Shown here piece after piece: positions 7,753 to 17,200 of a DNA stretch of 64,000 nt. How positions within the stretch are numbered: position 1 is the stretch's first letter; the number at the start of each line of letters is the position of its first letter. The stretch comes from Streptomyces sp. RFCAC02. GTDB taxonomy: Bacteria; Actinomycetota; Actinomycetes; Streptomycetales; Streptomycetaceae. The translations under genes were made by a program, and so were the position numbers. The stretch is from the NCBI RefSeq assembly GCF_004193175.1, contig NZ_SAUH01000001.1, positions 372,001 to 436,000 of the forward strand. The letters run 5' to 3'. The notes beneath the pieces are model-generated. The model was not told the origin of the DNA and made no database searches. It saw only the letters and a list, made by a program, of their open reading frames with translations.

Positions 7753-7972
7753 ACCCGGCGGACGAATCCGGAGGGCGATCGCCGGGCAGCAGAACACCAT
7801 GCTCCCGGCGCCGTGCTCCCCCGCGGCGGAGCGCGGTCCGCCCCCGCTCCGCCGCACGTCGGCGCCGGTGCGCGCGCCCGGCCGGGGAACCGGCCCCGCC
7901 GGCACCGCGTCTGACGGAGCAGCACAGGAGAAAGATCAGCCGCCCGGCCGGCTCCCCCCACAGAAGGACATC

Positions 7973-8698
7973 ATGGCTCTTCAGCACCGCCTCCAGCACC
8001 GTCGCGCTCTCGCGCTGACCACCCTGACCGCGCTCGCCGTCCTCGCCGCCGGCGGCTGCGGCGAACAGACGGACGACTCGTCCGCCGCCGACAGCCCGTC
8101 CGCGCCCGCCGGGGAGGAGAGCGAGTCGCCGGGCAAGGAGCACACACCGGGCGACTCCGGCGGCACGGACTCCGGCGACGCGGCGGGCGGATCGGAGTCC
8201 GGCTCCGGGGACGACGCGCAGAACGGCGCGGAGGACGGCGGGGAGGAGGAGGGCACCACACCGTCCGACTGGTGCACCGGTGACCGCGTCAGCGCCGAGG
8301 TGACCGTCCTCGACTCCGGGGCCGGCCAGCGGCACGGCGCCCTGGTGCTCACCAACAGCTCCGACGCCGCCTGCCGCACCCAGGGCTGGCCCGGCCTCGA
8401 ACTGACCGGTGCCGACGGCAGCGCCCTGCCCACCACGACCGTCCGCGACGAATCCCAGGAGTCCGAGCCGCTCACCCTCCAGCCGGGCGAGAGCGCCTGG
8501 TCGCAACTGCACTGGACCATCGTCGCGGGCGAGGACGACCCGGCCGACGGCACCTGCGGCCCCGAACCGGCCGGCCTCAGCGTGATCCCGCCGGACGCCT
8601 ACGACGCCACCGTGGCCGAATGGGACCTGGGGCCGGTCTGCGGCCAGGGCACGATCGAGGCCCTTCCGCTCGCGCCGGGCACGGGCCCCGGCGCCTGA
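7973..8698 (+). CDS. DUF4232 lipoprotein
   Basis: 241-aa predicted exported protein. The N-terminus has a basic stretch, a hydrophobic core (ALALTTLTALAVLAAGG) and a Cys in a loose lipobox (AAGGC), then about 60 residues of Ser/Gly/Asp/Glu-rich linker, then a DUF4232-type beta domain (DWCTGDRVSAEV to the C-terminus) with conserved Cys residues and the typical LVLTNSSDAACRTQGWPGLEL. Such proteins sit on the outer face of the membrane in actinomycetes; function unknown. ATG at 7973 with AGAAGGA at 7962-7968. A longer open frame upstream lacks signal-peptide character and was not used. Confidence 0.85.
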   Translation: MALQHRLQHRRALALTTLTALAVLAAGGCGEQTDDSSAADSPSAPAGEESESPGKEHTPGDSGGTDSGDAAGGSESGSGDDAQNGAEDGGEEEGTTPSDWCTGDRVSAEVTVLDSGAGQRHGALVLTNSSDAACRTQGWPGLELTGADGSALPTTTVRDESQESEPLTLQPGESAWSQLHWTIVAGEDDPADGTCGPEPAGLSVIPPDAYDATVAEWDLGPVCGQGTIEALPLAPGTGPGA

Positions 8699-8709
8699 TC
8701 CCGGCCGGG

Positions 8710-8744
8710 GCCGGGCGGGACGGCACGGCGCCGTCCCGCCCGGC
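8710..8744. terminator. Bidirectional terminator, lipoprotein/CPBP genes
   Basis: A perfect 15-bp stem (8710-8724 with 8730-8744) and a 5-nt loop fill the space between two convergent genes, ending directly at the CPBP stop codon. Confidence 0.85.
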
Positions 8745-9590
8745 TCAGGCCGTCGGCAGCCAGTCCACGCGGCCCGCCAGCAGGCCGTACCCCACGAAGG
8801 CGACGATGTCGATCAGCGCGTGCGCCACGACCAGCGGCATGACGCGCCCCCACCGCCGGTAGAGCCACACGAAGACGACGCCCATCGCGACGTTCCCGAA
8901 GAAGCCGCCGAGCCCCTGGTAGAGGTGGTACGAGCCGCGCAGCACCGCGCTGGCGGCCAGCACCGCGACCGGTGTCCAGCCCAGCCGGTCGAGGCGGTGC
9001 AGCAGGTAGCCGACGACGATGACCTCCTCCACGACCGCGTTCTGCACGGCCGAGGCGATGAGCACGGGGTACTTCCACCACACGTCGGGCAGCGACTCCG
9101 GGACCACCGTGAGGGAAGCGCCCGCCGCGTGCGCCCCGAGGTAGAACAGCAGCCCGGTGCCGCCGATCACGGCGGCGACGAGCGCGCCCCGCCCCAGGTC
9201 GGGACCCGGCCGCCCGGTGTCGAACCCGATGCCGCGCAGCCCCGGTCCGCTGTAGCCGCCGCCCCGCTCGCGCAGCAGGAGGTGGGCGACCAGCACGACG
9301 GGCACGAGGGCGGTGGCGATCCCGAAGAGCTGCCACGCCAGGTCGAGCCAGGGGCGGTCGGGTGCGCGGGAGCCGTTCAGGCCGGCGGTGGCGTCGCCGA
9401 GGCCGCCGGGCCGGGTGAGGACGCCGGTGAACGAGATGATCGAGCTGATGGCGCTCGCGCCCAGCGACAGCGCGAGGACCAGCAGCAGCTCGTGCCCCAT
9501 GACGCGGCGGGGGACCGTACGGCCCGCCCCGTCCGGCGGTGCCGCGTCCGTGCGATGGCCACCGCGGCCGGTGTCCGGTGTCAGGTCCAC
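8745..9590 (-). CDS. CPBP family intramembrane metalloprotease
   Basis: 281-aa polytopic membrane protein with about 7-8 hydrophobic segments. The CPBP/Abi signature is present: EEVIVVGYLLHRLDRLGW (Glu-Glu pair, with the usual Arg shifted), a second motif with His (GSYHLYQG), and FFGNVAMGVVFVW followed by VVAHALIDIVAFVG (His and Asp). These are the predicted zinc ligands of the CAAX-protease/bacteriocin-processing family. GTG at 9590 with GGGAGG 6-7 bases upstream. Substrate unknown; some relatives act in signalling-protein processing or bacteriocin self-immunity. Confidence 0.85.
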   Translation of the reverse strand: MDLTPDTGRGGHRTDAAPPDGAGRTVPRRVMGHELLLVLALSLGASAISSIISFTGVLTRPGGLGDATAGLNGSRAPDRPWLDLAWQLFGIATALVPVVLVAHLLLRERGGGYSGPGLRGIGFDTGRPGPDLGRGALVAAVIGGTGLLFYLGAHAAGASLTVVPESLPDVWWKYPVLIASAVQNAVVEEVIVVGYLLHRLDRLGWTPVAVLAASAVLRGSYHLYQGLGGFFGNVAMGVVFVWLYRRWGRVMPLVVAHALIDIVAFVGYGLLAGRVDWLPTA

Positions 9591-9645
9591 TCCGCCTCCC
9601 GTCCGGCGCGGCGGCGCCCGGCCGCCGGCGCGCCGGACGGCGGGG

Positions 9646-11124
9646 TCACGCGCCGGTCGGCCAGCTGTGCACGGGGGCGTCCGTCCGCGACAGTTCGCAG
9701 TACCGGCGTACCAGCTCCGCGAGGGCGCTGTTACGGTCCGCTCCGTTCTCCACCATCCGGTGGTACACGGCAGTCTGCCAGCCCGCTCCGGTGACGCGGC
9801 GGCGGCACCGCTCCTCGATGACCGACAGGTACGCGGCGCGGTCGGGGGCCGCCACGCCCCAGGCGGCCAGGCCCCGCTCGGCGAGCGGCAGGAGGCGGTC
9901 GAGGACCAGTTCGTGCGCGGGGCGCGTGCCCTCGCCCGGCCAGGTCAGGCGGGCCTCGATGCCGTCCCGGCAGGCGGCCTCGAAGTTGCGCTCGGCGTCG
10001 GCGAACGCCAGCTTCTCCCACACCGGCCGCTCCTCGTCGGCCAGCGCGCGGACCAGCCCGTAGAAGAACGCGGCGTTGGCGACGGTGTCGGTGACGGTGG
10101 GGCCGGTCGACAGGACGCGGTTCTCCACGCGCAGGTGCGGGACGCCGCCGGCGACGTCGTAGACCGGCCGGTTCCAGCGGTACACGGTGCCGTTGTGGAG
10201 GGCGAGTTCGGACAGCCGGGGGATGCCGCCGGCGTCGAGGACGGCCATGGGGTCCTCGTCCGAGCAGACCGGGAGCAGCGCGGTGAAGTAGCGCACGTTC
10301 TCCTCGAACAGGTCGGTCACCGAGTCGATCCAGCGCTCGCCGAACCAGGTGCGGGGCCGCACGCCCTGGGCCGCCACCTCGGGCGGCCGGCTGTCGGTCG
10401 CCTGGAGGAAGAGCCGCGGCCGGGTCTCGTGCCACAGTTCGCGTCCGAAGACGAACGGGGCGTTGGCGCCGACGGCGATCTGCGCCGCCGCGGTGGCCTG
10501 GGCGGCGTTCCACACGGCGGGGAAGCGGTCCGGCGTCACCTGGAGGTGGAACTGCACGGAGGTGCAGGCCGCCTCGCAGGCGATGGAGTCGAAGGTCCGG
10601 TCGAGCGTCTCCTTGCCGGAGATGGTGAGGCTGATGGGCTCGCCGCGCGCCGCGAGGATCTGCTCGTTGAGCAGGGTGTAGCGGTCGTCGGACGAGAGCG
10701 CGCCGGGCCTCACCTGCTCCGGGGTGATCGTGGGCAGGACACCGATGAGCACGAGCCGGGCGTCGAATTCGGCGGCCATGCGGTCGGCGTATCCGACGGC
10801 GACGCGCAACTCCTCCGCCACGTCCGCGAACACATGCCCGTCGAGGGCACGCGGCAGCATATTGAGTTCGAGTGTGAATTTCCCGAGTTCGCTCTGGAAA
10901 TCACGCGTGGCCATGCGCTTCAGCACATTGTCATTCACCATGCGCGGAGTGCCGCGCGAATCGGCGAGGCACAACTCGACCTCGACACCCATCAGGTCCC
11001 TTGGGCCGTCGAAGCGCTCCTCGCGCAGCATCCGCTGCAGCGCGTCGAGCCCGGTGCGGACCCGGGCGCGGAACCGCTGCCGCGCGGACAGGTCGAACCG
11101 GTCGGCCACGACTTCTGCCCCCAT
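9646..11124 (-). CDS. Glutamate-cysteine ligase family 2 (GCS2/YbdK-like) carboxylate-amine ligase
   Basis: 492-aa ATP-dependent ligase. N-terminal GVEVELCLADSRGTPRMVN matches the GCS2 substrate-binding start; ACTSVQFHLQV, the WF.ERWIDS region and VPHLRVENRVLSTGPTVTD are also GCS2 landmarks. The family joins an amino acid to a carboxylate; in actinomycetes, which use mycothiol rather than glutathione, the product is usually unassigned. ATG at 11124 with AGGAGG (an in-frame GTG at 11130 overlaps the ribosome-binding site). It is about 120 residues longer than E. coli YbdK. The last gene of its strand run; divergent from the gene at 11402. Confidence 0.88.
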   Translation of the reverse strand: MGAEVVADRFDLSARQRFRARVRTGLDALQRMLREERFDGPRDLMGVEVELCLADSRGTPRMVNDNVLKRMATRDFQSELGKFTLELNMLPRALDGHVFADVAEELRVAVGYADRMAAEFDARLVLIGVLPTITPEQVRPGALSSDDRYTLLNEQILAARGEPISLTISGKETLDRTFDSIACEAACTSVQFHLQVTPDRFPAVWNAAQATAAAQIAVGANAPFVFGRELWHETRPRLFLQATDSRPPEVAAQGVRPRTWFGERWIDSVTDLFEENVRYFTALLPVCSDEDPMAVLDAGGIPRLSELALHNGTVYRWNRPVYDVAGGVPHLRVENRVLSTGPTVTDTVANAAFFYGLVRALADEERPVWEKLAFADAERNFEAACRDGIEARLTWPGEGTRPAHELVLDRLLPLAERGLAAWGVAAPDRAAYLSVIEERCRRRVTGAGWQTAVYHRMVENGADRNSALAELVRRYCELSRTDAPVHSWPTGA

Positions 11125-11170
11125 GGGCACCTCCTGGGTCGCATCGGCGTCGAACGGTGTTCCGATCCTG

Positions 11171-11184
11171 CCCCCGTACGGGGG
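11171..11184. promoter_or_regulatory. 14-bp palindrome upstream of GCS2-type gene
   Basis: CCCCCGTACGGGGG is a perfect palindrome 46 bases upstream of the ligase ATG in a 277-bp divergent region. It could be an operator; no regulator gene is adjacent. The rest of the region (to 11401) is unusually AT-rich for this window, as expected of two divergent promoters, but I could not fix -10/-35 boxes with confidence. Confidence 0.4.
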
Positions 11185-11401
11185 GACCTAACACGACGGA
11201 TGCGGGCCCGGCGGCCCGGCCGGGCATATTCCAAAGGCACTTGTCGCCCCACGGCGCCCGGTCCGGCGTCCTGATTTCTTCTTGTCGAAACATTACGGGT
11301 CGGCTACGTGAAACATGAGGAGAACTCCGTTCGGATAACCTTTCTCCACGGCGTGTCTCCTGTGAAGAGGCGACCTACTCCAAAGCGAGAGGCGACCCAT
11401 C

Positions 11402-11971
11402 ATGCCCTTGAACATTCACCCCGCGCCCCCCGGCGCGGAGCTCAGCGTCCGTGACGCACTTCTCGGTTCGGGCGCCAGGCTGCCCATTCCCCTGCAGCAC
11501 CACCGCGCGGCGCTCAGGCCCGTGATGCCGCTGCCCGTCCACCAGTTGTCCCCGGTGTCCGGCCTGACCGTGCCGCCCAGGTCCCGGCTCGTCGGCTGGC
11601 GGTTCCTGCTGGAGCACGACGGCATCGCCGTGGGCGGTGCCCAGACCGACCTGACCGCGGGCGGCTGGGAGTTCTCCCACTTCACGGCGGGACCGTTCAT
11701 CGCCTCGACCGTGCGGGCCGTGCGGCTGGCCGAGACCACGGCGGCCCTGTATCAGCCGAGACTGCTGTCCGTCCCGGAGCTGTACATGATGACCCTGTGG
11801 CTGCACGCCGAGCCGCGGGCCGATCCGGCGTCCGGCAGCCCCGAGCCGCAGGACCTGCTGGTGCCGCTGGCGCCGGCGCCGCCCGGCATCACCGCCGAGC
11901 GGCCCGCCAGGACGGACGCGCTGCTGCCGCTGCTGACCAGCAGGGGCGCGCCGCTCGGCCTGGCGAGCTAG
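11402..11971 (+). CDS. Conserved actinomycete hypothetical protein
   Basis: 189-aa soluble protein that I do not recognise. No signal peptide or membrane segment is visible. The central part (SRLVGWRFLLEHDGIAVGGAQTDL, then GGWEFSHFTAGPFIASTVRAV) looks like a compact alpha/beta domain, and the C-terminal 50 residues are Pro/Ala-rich and probably disordered. ATG at 11402 with GAGAGG about 10 bases upstream. Codon use and frame bias match real Streptomyces genes. It is convergent with gcvP, 32 bases away. No function can be inferred. Confidence 0.75.
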   Translation: MPLNIHPAPPGAELSVRDALLGSGARLPIPLQHHRAALRPVMPLPVHQLSPVSGLTVPPRSRLVGWRFLLEHDGIAVGGAQTDLTAGGWEFSHFTAGPFIASTVRAVRLAETTAALYQPRLLSVPELYMMTLWLHAEPRADPASGSPEPQDLLVPLAPAPPGITAERPARTDALLPLLTSRGAPLGLAS

Positions 11972-12003
11972 CCGGGGTCCGCGGGGGCGGCGCGGGTCCT
12001 CCG

Positions 12004-14955
12004 TCAGCCCGCGTAGTCCTCGACCGGGGGGCACGAGCACTGGAGGTTGCGGTCGCCGAAGGCGCCGTCGATCCGGCGCACCGGCGGCCAGTACTTGTCG
12101 TGCCCGCCGAGGCCGTCCGCCCCGCCGGCAGTGCCCGTGCCGGCGGGGAGGACGGCCTCCCGCCTGCTGTAGGGATGGGGCCAGTCGCCGGTGAGCTGCT
12201 CGGCGGTGTGGGGGGCGTTGCGCAGCGGGTTGTCGTCGCGCGGCCACTCCCCCGACGCCACCTTGTCGATCTCGCCGCGGATGGCGATCATCGCGTCGCA
12301 GAACCGGTCGAGTTCGGCGAGGTCCTCGCTCTCGGTCGGCTCGATCATCAGCGTCCCGGCGACGGGGAACGACATGGTCGGCGCGTGGAAGCCGTGGTCG
12401 ATCAGCCGCTTCGCCACGTCGTCGATGGTGACGCCGGTGGCCTTGGTGAGCGGCCTGATGTCGATGACGCACTCGTGGGCGACGAGCCCGCCCGGCCCGG
12501 TGAACAGGACGGGGTAGTACGGTTCGAGCCGTTTGGCGATGTAGTTGGCGGCGAGCACGGCCGTCTGCGTGGCCTCGCGCAGCCCCTCGGCGCCCATCAG
12601 CCGGATGTACGCCCAGGAGATCGGCAGGATGCCGGCGGATCCGAAGGGCGCGGCCGACACCGGTCCGACACCGCCGGCGGCGTCCTTCTCGCCGTCCCGC
12701 GTCGGGTCGAGCGGGTGGCCCGGCAGGTACGGCGCGAGGTGCGCGCGCACCGCGACCGGGCCGACGCCGGGGCCGCCGCCGCCGTGCGGGATGCAGAACG
12801 TCTTGTGCAGGTTCAGGTGGGAGACGTCCGCTCCGAAGCGGCCCGGGCGGGCGAGCCCGACGAGCGCGTTGAGGTTGGCGCCGTCCACGTAGACCTGGCC
12901 GCCGGCGTCGTGCACGGCGGCGCAGATCGCGGTGATGTCCTCCTCGAACACGCCGTGCGTCGACGGGTAGGTGACCATCAGGACGGCCAGTTCGTCGCGG
13001 TGCCGGTCGATCTTCTCGCGCAGGTCGGCGAGGTCGACGTCGCCCCCCTCGCCGGTCGCGACGACCACGACGCGCATGCCCGCCATGACGGCGCTCGCCG
13101 CGTTGGTGCCGTGCGCCGACGACGGGATGAGGCAGACGGTGCGCTGCGGCTGCCCGTTCGCGCGGTGGTGGGCGCGGACCGCGAGGAGGCCGGCGAGTTC
13201 GCCCTGCGAACCGGCGTTCGGCTGGAGGGAGACCGCGTCGTACCCGGTGATCTCGGCGAGGGCGGCCTCGAGTTCGCGGATCAGGGTCAGGTGCCCCCCG
13301 GCCTGCTCGGCCGGCGCGAACGGGTGGATGTCGGCGAAGCCCGGCCAGGTGATGGGCTGCATCTCGGCGGCCGCGTTCAGCTTCATCGTGCAGGAGCCGA
13401 GCGGGATCATGCCGCGGTCGAGCGCGTAGTCGCGGTCGGCGAGCCGCCGCAGGTAGCGCAGCATGGCGGTCTCGGAGCGGTGGCGGTGGAAGACCGGGTG
13501 CGTGAGGTACGCGCCGGTGCGCGCGAGCGCCGCCGGGATGGCGTCGGGCGTACGGGCGTCCAGCGCGTCGAGGTCGACCGGGCCGCCGTCCCGGCCGGCG
13601 GCGCCGAACGCGGCGAGGACGGCCGAGAGCTGCTCGCGGCCCGTCGTCTCGTCGCACGAGACGCCCACGTGGTCGGCGTCCGTGAGGCGGAGGTTGACGC
13701 CCGCGGCGCGCGCCGCGGCCACGACGGCGCCGGCGCGGCCGGGCACACGGGCCGTCACCGTGTCGAAGAACGCGCCGTGCACCACCTCGACGCCGCCCTC
13801 CCGCAGCGCGGCGGCGAGCAGCGCGGCGTACCGGTGCGTGCGGCGGGCGATGCGGGCCAGCCCGTCCGGGCCGTGGTGGACGGCGTACAGCGCGGCCATG
13901 ACGGCCAGCAGCACCTGGGCGGTGCAGATGTTGCTCGTGGCCTTCTCGCGCCGGATGTGCTGCTCACGGGTCTGGAGGGCGAGCCGGTACGCGGGGCGGC
14001 CGGCGGCGTCGCGGGAGACGCCGACGAGACGGCCCGGCAGGTTGCGGGCGTACGTGTCGCGGACCGCCATGTAGCCGGCGTGCGGGCCGCCGAAGCCCAT
14101 CGGGACGCCGAAGCGCTGGGTCGTGCCGACCGCGATGTCGGCGCCGAGCTCCCCGGGCGGCGTCAGGAGGGTGAGGGCCAGCAGGTCGGCCGCGACGGCG
14201 ACGACGGCGCCCATGCCGTGCGCCGCCTCGATCAGCGGCCGCAGGTCGCGCACGGCGCCCGACGCGCCCGGGTACTGCGCGAGGACGCCGAACACCCCGC
14301 GCTCGGCGGCGTCGGCCGGGATGCCGTCGGCCAGCGGCGCGACGACGACCGCCACCCCCGCCGCCTCGGCGCGGGTCCGCACCACGGCGATCGTCTGCGG
14401 GAGGCAGTCCGCGTCCACGAGGAACACGCCGTCCCGCACCTTCCCGACCCGGCGGGCCAGCGCCATGGCCTCGGCGGCCGCGGTGCCCTCGTCCAGCAGG
14501 GAGGCGCCGGCGGTCGGCAGCCCGGTGAGGTCGGCGACGACCGTCTGGAAGGTGAGGAGGACTTCGAGCCGGCCCTGCGAGATCTCCGGCTGGTAGGGCG
14601 TGTACGCGGTGTACCAGGCCGGGTTCTCCAGGACGTTGCGCTGGATGACGGGCGGCGTGAACGTGCCGTGGTACCCGAGGCCGATCATGGAGTGGGCGAC
14701 GGTGTTCCGGCCGGCGAGGTCCCGCAGTTCGGCGAGGACGGCGGCCTCGTCACGGGCGGCCGGCAGCCGCAGCCCCCCGGTCGCGCGGACACTCTCGGGG
14801 ACGGCGGCCGCGGTCAGGTCGTCGAGCGAGGCGAACCCCACCCGGGCGAGCATCTTGGCGCGGTCCCCGGCGTCGGGACCGATGTGCCGGGCGGCGAACG
14901 GCGCTCCCGCCTCCAGGTCGGCGAGCGGGGGACGGCTGACGGGGCTGGCGGTCAT
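12004..14955 (-). CDS. gcvP: Glycine dehydrogenase (P-protein of the glycine cleavage system)
   Basis: 983-aa full-length, fused alpha/beta-type P-protein. It decarboxylates glycine with PLP and passes the aminomethyl group to the lipoyl arm of GcvH. Visible landmarks: N-terminal [84 protein letters not shown], and the PLP Lys in [19 protein letters not shown] at 14955 with GAGGAG at 14964-14969. It stands alone (gcvT and gcvH are not in the window) and is governed by the tandem glycine riboswitch in its leader. Confidence 0.98.
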   Translation of the reverse strand: MTASPVSRPPLADLEAGAPFAARHIGPDAGDRAKMLARVGFASLDDLTAAAVPESVRATGGLRLPAARDEAAVLAELRDLAGRNTVAHSMIGLGYHGTFTPPVIQRNVLENPAWYTAYTPYQPEISQGRLEVLLTFQTVVADLTGLPTAGASLLDEGTAAAEAMALARRVGKVRDGVFLVDADCLPQTIAVVRTRAEAAGVAVVVAPLADGIPADAAERGVFGVLAQYPGASGAVRDLRPLIEAAHGMGAVVAVAADLLALTLLTPPGELGADIAVGTTQRFGVPMGFGGPHAGYMAVRDTYARNLPGRLVGVSRDAAGRPAYRLALQTREQHIRREKATSNICTAQVLLAVMAALYAVHHGPDGLARIARRTHRYAALLAAALREGGVEVVHGAFFDTVTARVPGRAGAVVAAARAAGVNLRLTDADHVGVSCDETTGREQLSAVLAAFGAAGRDGGPVDLDALDARTPDAIPAALARTGAYLTHPVFHRHRSETAMLRYLRRLADRDYALDRGMIPLGSCTMKLNAAAEMQPITWPGFADIHPFAPAEQAGGHLTLIRELEAALAEITGYDAVSLQPNAGSQGELAGLLAVRAHHRANGQPQRTVCLIPSSAHGTNAASAVMAGMRVVVVATGEGGDVDLADLREKIDRHRDELAVLMVTYPSTHGVFEEDITAICAAVHDAGGQVYVDGANLNALVGLARPGRFGADVSHLNLHKTFCIPHGGGGPGVGPVAVRAHLAPYLPGHPLDPTRDGEKDAAGGVGPVSAAPFGSAGILPISWAYIRLMGAEGLREATQTAVLAANYIAKRLEPYYPVLFTGPGGLVAHECVIDIRPLTKATGVTIDDVAKRLIDHGFHAPTMSFPVAGTLMIEPTESEDLAELDRFCDAMIAIRGEIDKVASGEWPRDDNPLRNAPHTAEQLTGDWPHPYSRREAVLPAGTGTAGGADGLGGHDKYWPPVRRIDGAFGDRNLQCSCPPVEDYAG

Positions 14956-15011
14956 CGGGGAGGCTCCTCACGGTCGCATGACCTCGGGCGCCGGGCGGCA
15001 CCGCCCGGCCT

Positions 15012-15238
15012 GCCTCCCCCTCTGTCATCCGGCGCGCCGCCGGACCTGAGAGCTTCGCCCGGCGGTCGCCCGCCCGGCTTGCACCGTCGGTGAGGACGGT
15101 CCGCCCGCCGTGCGCCGGGGGCCGTCCTGCTTTCCAGAGTGGTCTGACTCGCGCGGTACTGGGGCCTGAGAGATTCCGGGGAGGATTTGCTCCTTCGGCG
15201 CCCGCCGTCCGTCCGACGCCGGGACTCTCCCGCACGAG
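15012..15238 (-). ncRNA. Tandem glycine riboswitch in the gcvP leader
   Basis: Read on the minus strand, two glycine aptamers follow each other. The first (about 15238 to 15125) starts GCGGGAGAG and includes GCCGAAGGAGCAA, AATCTCTCAGGCCCC and ACTCTGGAAAGC. The second (about 15115 to 15012) includes GACGGTGCAAGCC, GAAGCTCTCAGGTCC and GATGACAGAGGGGG. These are the conserved core blocks of the glycine riboswitch. The ligand directly signals substrate of the downstream enzyme, so it should switch gcvP on when glycine is high. In Gram-positives the on-switch usually acts through a terminator, but here the short 40-base stretch to the ribosome-binding site leaves transcriptional or translational control open. 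Confidence 0.95.
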
Positions 15239-15255
15239 GTCGACAACCGGTTTCG

Positions 15256-15261
15256 AGCCTA
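15256..15261 (-). promoter_or_regulatory. Candidate -10 element of gcvP
   Basis: TAGGCT on the minus strand lies about 18 bases before the first aptamer, which would put transcription start just upstream of the riboswitch. No convincing -35 box is seen. The 463-bp gap 14956-15418 therefore holds riboswitch, gcvP promoter, and the divergent promoter of the PRC-barrel gene. Confidence 0.35.
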
Positions 15262-15418
15262 CCAGCGGCTCCCCGGGCGGGTCCCGGGGGAACCACTCGA
15301 CTGGCCAGCGGGCGGAATGTGCCCTTCTCTAGGTGGTAGGAGCCCTTCGGTACGACGGGCCGCCGGCGTCCGGCGGCCGCCGGACCGTGCGCGGCCGGCG
15401 TGACCAGTTGGAGGAAGC

Positions 15419-15802
15419 GTGCAGACCGACATCGACCCCCGCAGTCTGATCGGGCGCAAGGCCCTCGACCGTGACGGCGCCAAGATCGGCACGGTGGACG
15501 AGGTGTACCTCGACGACGCGACCGGGGCGCCCGAATGGGCGGCGGTCCGGACCGGGTTCTTCACCCGCGACGCGTTCGTCCCCCTGGAGCCGAGCGAGCT
15601 GGTCGACGACCACCTGCGGGTGCCGTTCGAGCGGGCGCTGATCCGCCGGGCGCCGGACCTCGGCGTCGGCCGCCACCTCTCGCCCGAGCAGGAGCTGCAG
15701 CTGTACCACCACTACGGGCTTGACGTGCCGGGGATCGCGCCGCCGCCCGACGCGGACTTCGGGCGGCTGGCCGCGCCCGACGGCGGCGTCGACGACCGCT
15801 GA
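15419..15802 (+). CDS. PRC-barrel domain protein
   Basis: 127-aa soluble protein. An N-terminal PRC-barrel covers about residues 8-80: LIGRKALDRDGAKIGTVDEVYLD, then WAAVRTGFFTRDAFVPL and DHLRVPFERALI. The C-terminal third includes a helical HLSPEQELQLYHHYGL. PRC-barrels are small protein- or RNA-interaction modules (RimM, photosynthetic H subunit); the stand-alone Streptomyces versions have no assigned role. GTG at 15419 with GGAGGA upstream. Its 3' end overlaps the convergent dinB gene by 91 bases. Confidence 0.85.
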   Translation: MQTDIDPRSLIGRKALDRDGAKIGTVDEVYLDDATGAPEWAAVRTGFFTRDAFVPLEPSELVDDHLRVPFERALIRRAPDLGVGRHLSPEQELQLYHHYGLDVPGIAPPPDADFGRLAAPDGGVDDR

Positions 15803-17145
15803 TCCGCCACCAGCGGCAGCGGCTCGGAGCGGGTCAGCTCCGGGTCGTCCACGCGGAACGTGAGGGCGCGGCCCGGCGGGCCGCCCGGGCGCTCGAACCG
15901 CACGGTCACGCGCCCGACGCCGCTGCCCTGGACCCAGCCCGGTCCATGACGCGCGTGCGTCACATCGATGCCCGGCAGCCACACCCGTTCGGGCGCGTGA
16001 GGTTCCGCCGGCGGGTCCGCCGCGGCCGGCTCCCCGCCCACGGGCACGGGCTCCGCCTCCCCCGTGCTCCGCACGGCCGCCTGCGCGAACAGGTCCTCCT
16101 GCGTGAAACCGGCCAGCCCGCTCACCCCGACGCCGAGGAGCCGCACGCCGTCCGTCGTGTCCACGCCGTCCAGGAGACGGGCGGCGGCCTCCCGCACGAC
16201 CGCCGGGTCGTCGGTGGGTCCGCGCAGCGTCTCGGAGCGCGTCAGGGTCGTGAAGTCGTATCGGCGGACCTTCAGCACCACGGTGCGCCCCGAGCGGCCC
16301 GCGGCCCGCAGCCTGGCCGTGCAGCGGTCGGCGAGCCGGGCGACCTCCAGCCGTACCCGGGCGCGGTCGGTGACATCGGTGTCGAAGGTGTCCTCGACCG
16401 AGACGGACTTGGTGTCGCGCTCGGCGACGACCGGGCGGTCGTCCCGGCCCATGGCCATCGCGTGGACGGCCTGCCCGTGCGCCCTGCCCAGCAGCCGCAC
16501 CAGCTCGTCGGCGCCCGCGTCGGCCAGCTCGCCCACCGTGTGCAGACCGGCGCGGCGCAGCGCCTCGGCGGTGGCGGGGCCGATGCCGGGGAGCGTGCGC
16601 ACGGGCAGGGGGGCGAGCAGGTCCCGTTCGGTGCCGGGCTCGATCAGCACGAGCCCGTCCGGCTTGGCCAGCTCGGAGGCGATCTTCGCGAGCATCTTGG
16701 AGCCCGCGAGCCCGACGGAGCCCGTCACCCCCGTGCCGACCGCGATGCGCCCGCGCAGCTCCTCCCCCACCGCACGGGCCTCCGCGGCGGTGCCGGCGGC
16801 GCCGCCGGCCGCGAGGTCGACGAACGCCTCGTCCAGGCTCAGCGGCTCCACCAGCGGCGACAGGGCCGCCAGCAGGGCCATCACGCGCTCGCTGATCTCC
16901 CGGTAGACCGTGAAGCGCGGCACGAGGAAGGCGGCGTGCGGCGTACGGCGGCGGGCCTGGGCCGTCGGCATGGCCGAGTGCACGCCGAACCTGCGGGCCT
17001 CGTAGGAGGCGGTGGCGACGACGCCGCGCGGCCCGATCCCCCCGACGACGACCGGTTTCCCGCGCAGGCTCGGCTTCGCGGCCTGCTCCACCGAGGCGTA
17101 GAAGGCGTCCATGTCGAGATGGAGGATCGTCGGGCTGCCGCGCAC
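15712..17145 (-). CDS. dinB: DNA polymerase IV (Y-family)
   Basis: 477-aa error-prone translesion polymerase. The palm motif is LHLDMDAFYASVEQ (D11, D13) near the N-terminus, followed by KPVVVGGIGPRGVVATASYEARRFGVHSAMP and the second catalytic motif SLDEAFVDL. HhH thumb elements (LPGIGPATAEALRRAGLHTVGEL) and the little-finger domain (KSVSVEDTFDTDV) are intact. GTG at 17145 (weak GAAGG just upstream) matches where family members begin. The C-terminus runs about 30 residues past the conserved end into the convergent PRC-barrel gene. SOS control cannot be judged: no LexA box was seen in the short upstream gap. Confidence 0.95.
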   Translation of the reverse strand: MRGSPTILHLDMDAFYASVEQAAKPSLRGKPVVVGGIGPRGVVATASYEARRFGVHSAMPTAQARRRTPHAAFLVPRFTVYREISERVMALLAALSPLVEPLSLDEAFVDLAAGGAAGTAAEARAVGEELRGRIAVGTGVTGSVGLAGSKMLAKIASELAKPDGLVLIEPGTERDLLAPLPVRTLPGIGPATAEALRRAGLHTVGELADAGADELVRLLGRAHGQAVHAMAMGRDDRPVVAERDTKSVSVEDTFDTDVTDRARVRLEVARLADRCTARLRAAGRSGRTVVLKVRRYDFTTLTRSETLRGPTDDPAVVREAAARLLDGVDTTDGVRLLGVGVSGLAGFTQEDLFAQAAVRSTGEAEPVPVGGEPAAADPPAEPHAPERVWLPGIDVTHARHGPGWVQGSGVGRVTVRFERPGGPPGRALTFRVDDPELTRSEPLPLVADQRSSTPPSGAASRPKSASGGGAIPGTSSP

Positions 17146-17200
17146 GCCTTCGATGGTGCCGCAGGGGTGTGACAATCGCGCGGCGCCCGGCGGGCGCGGC

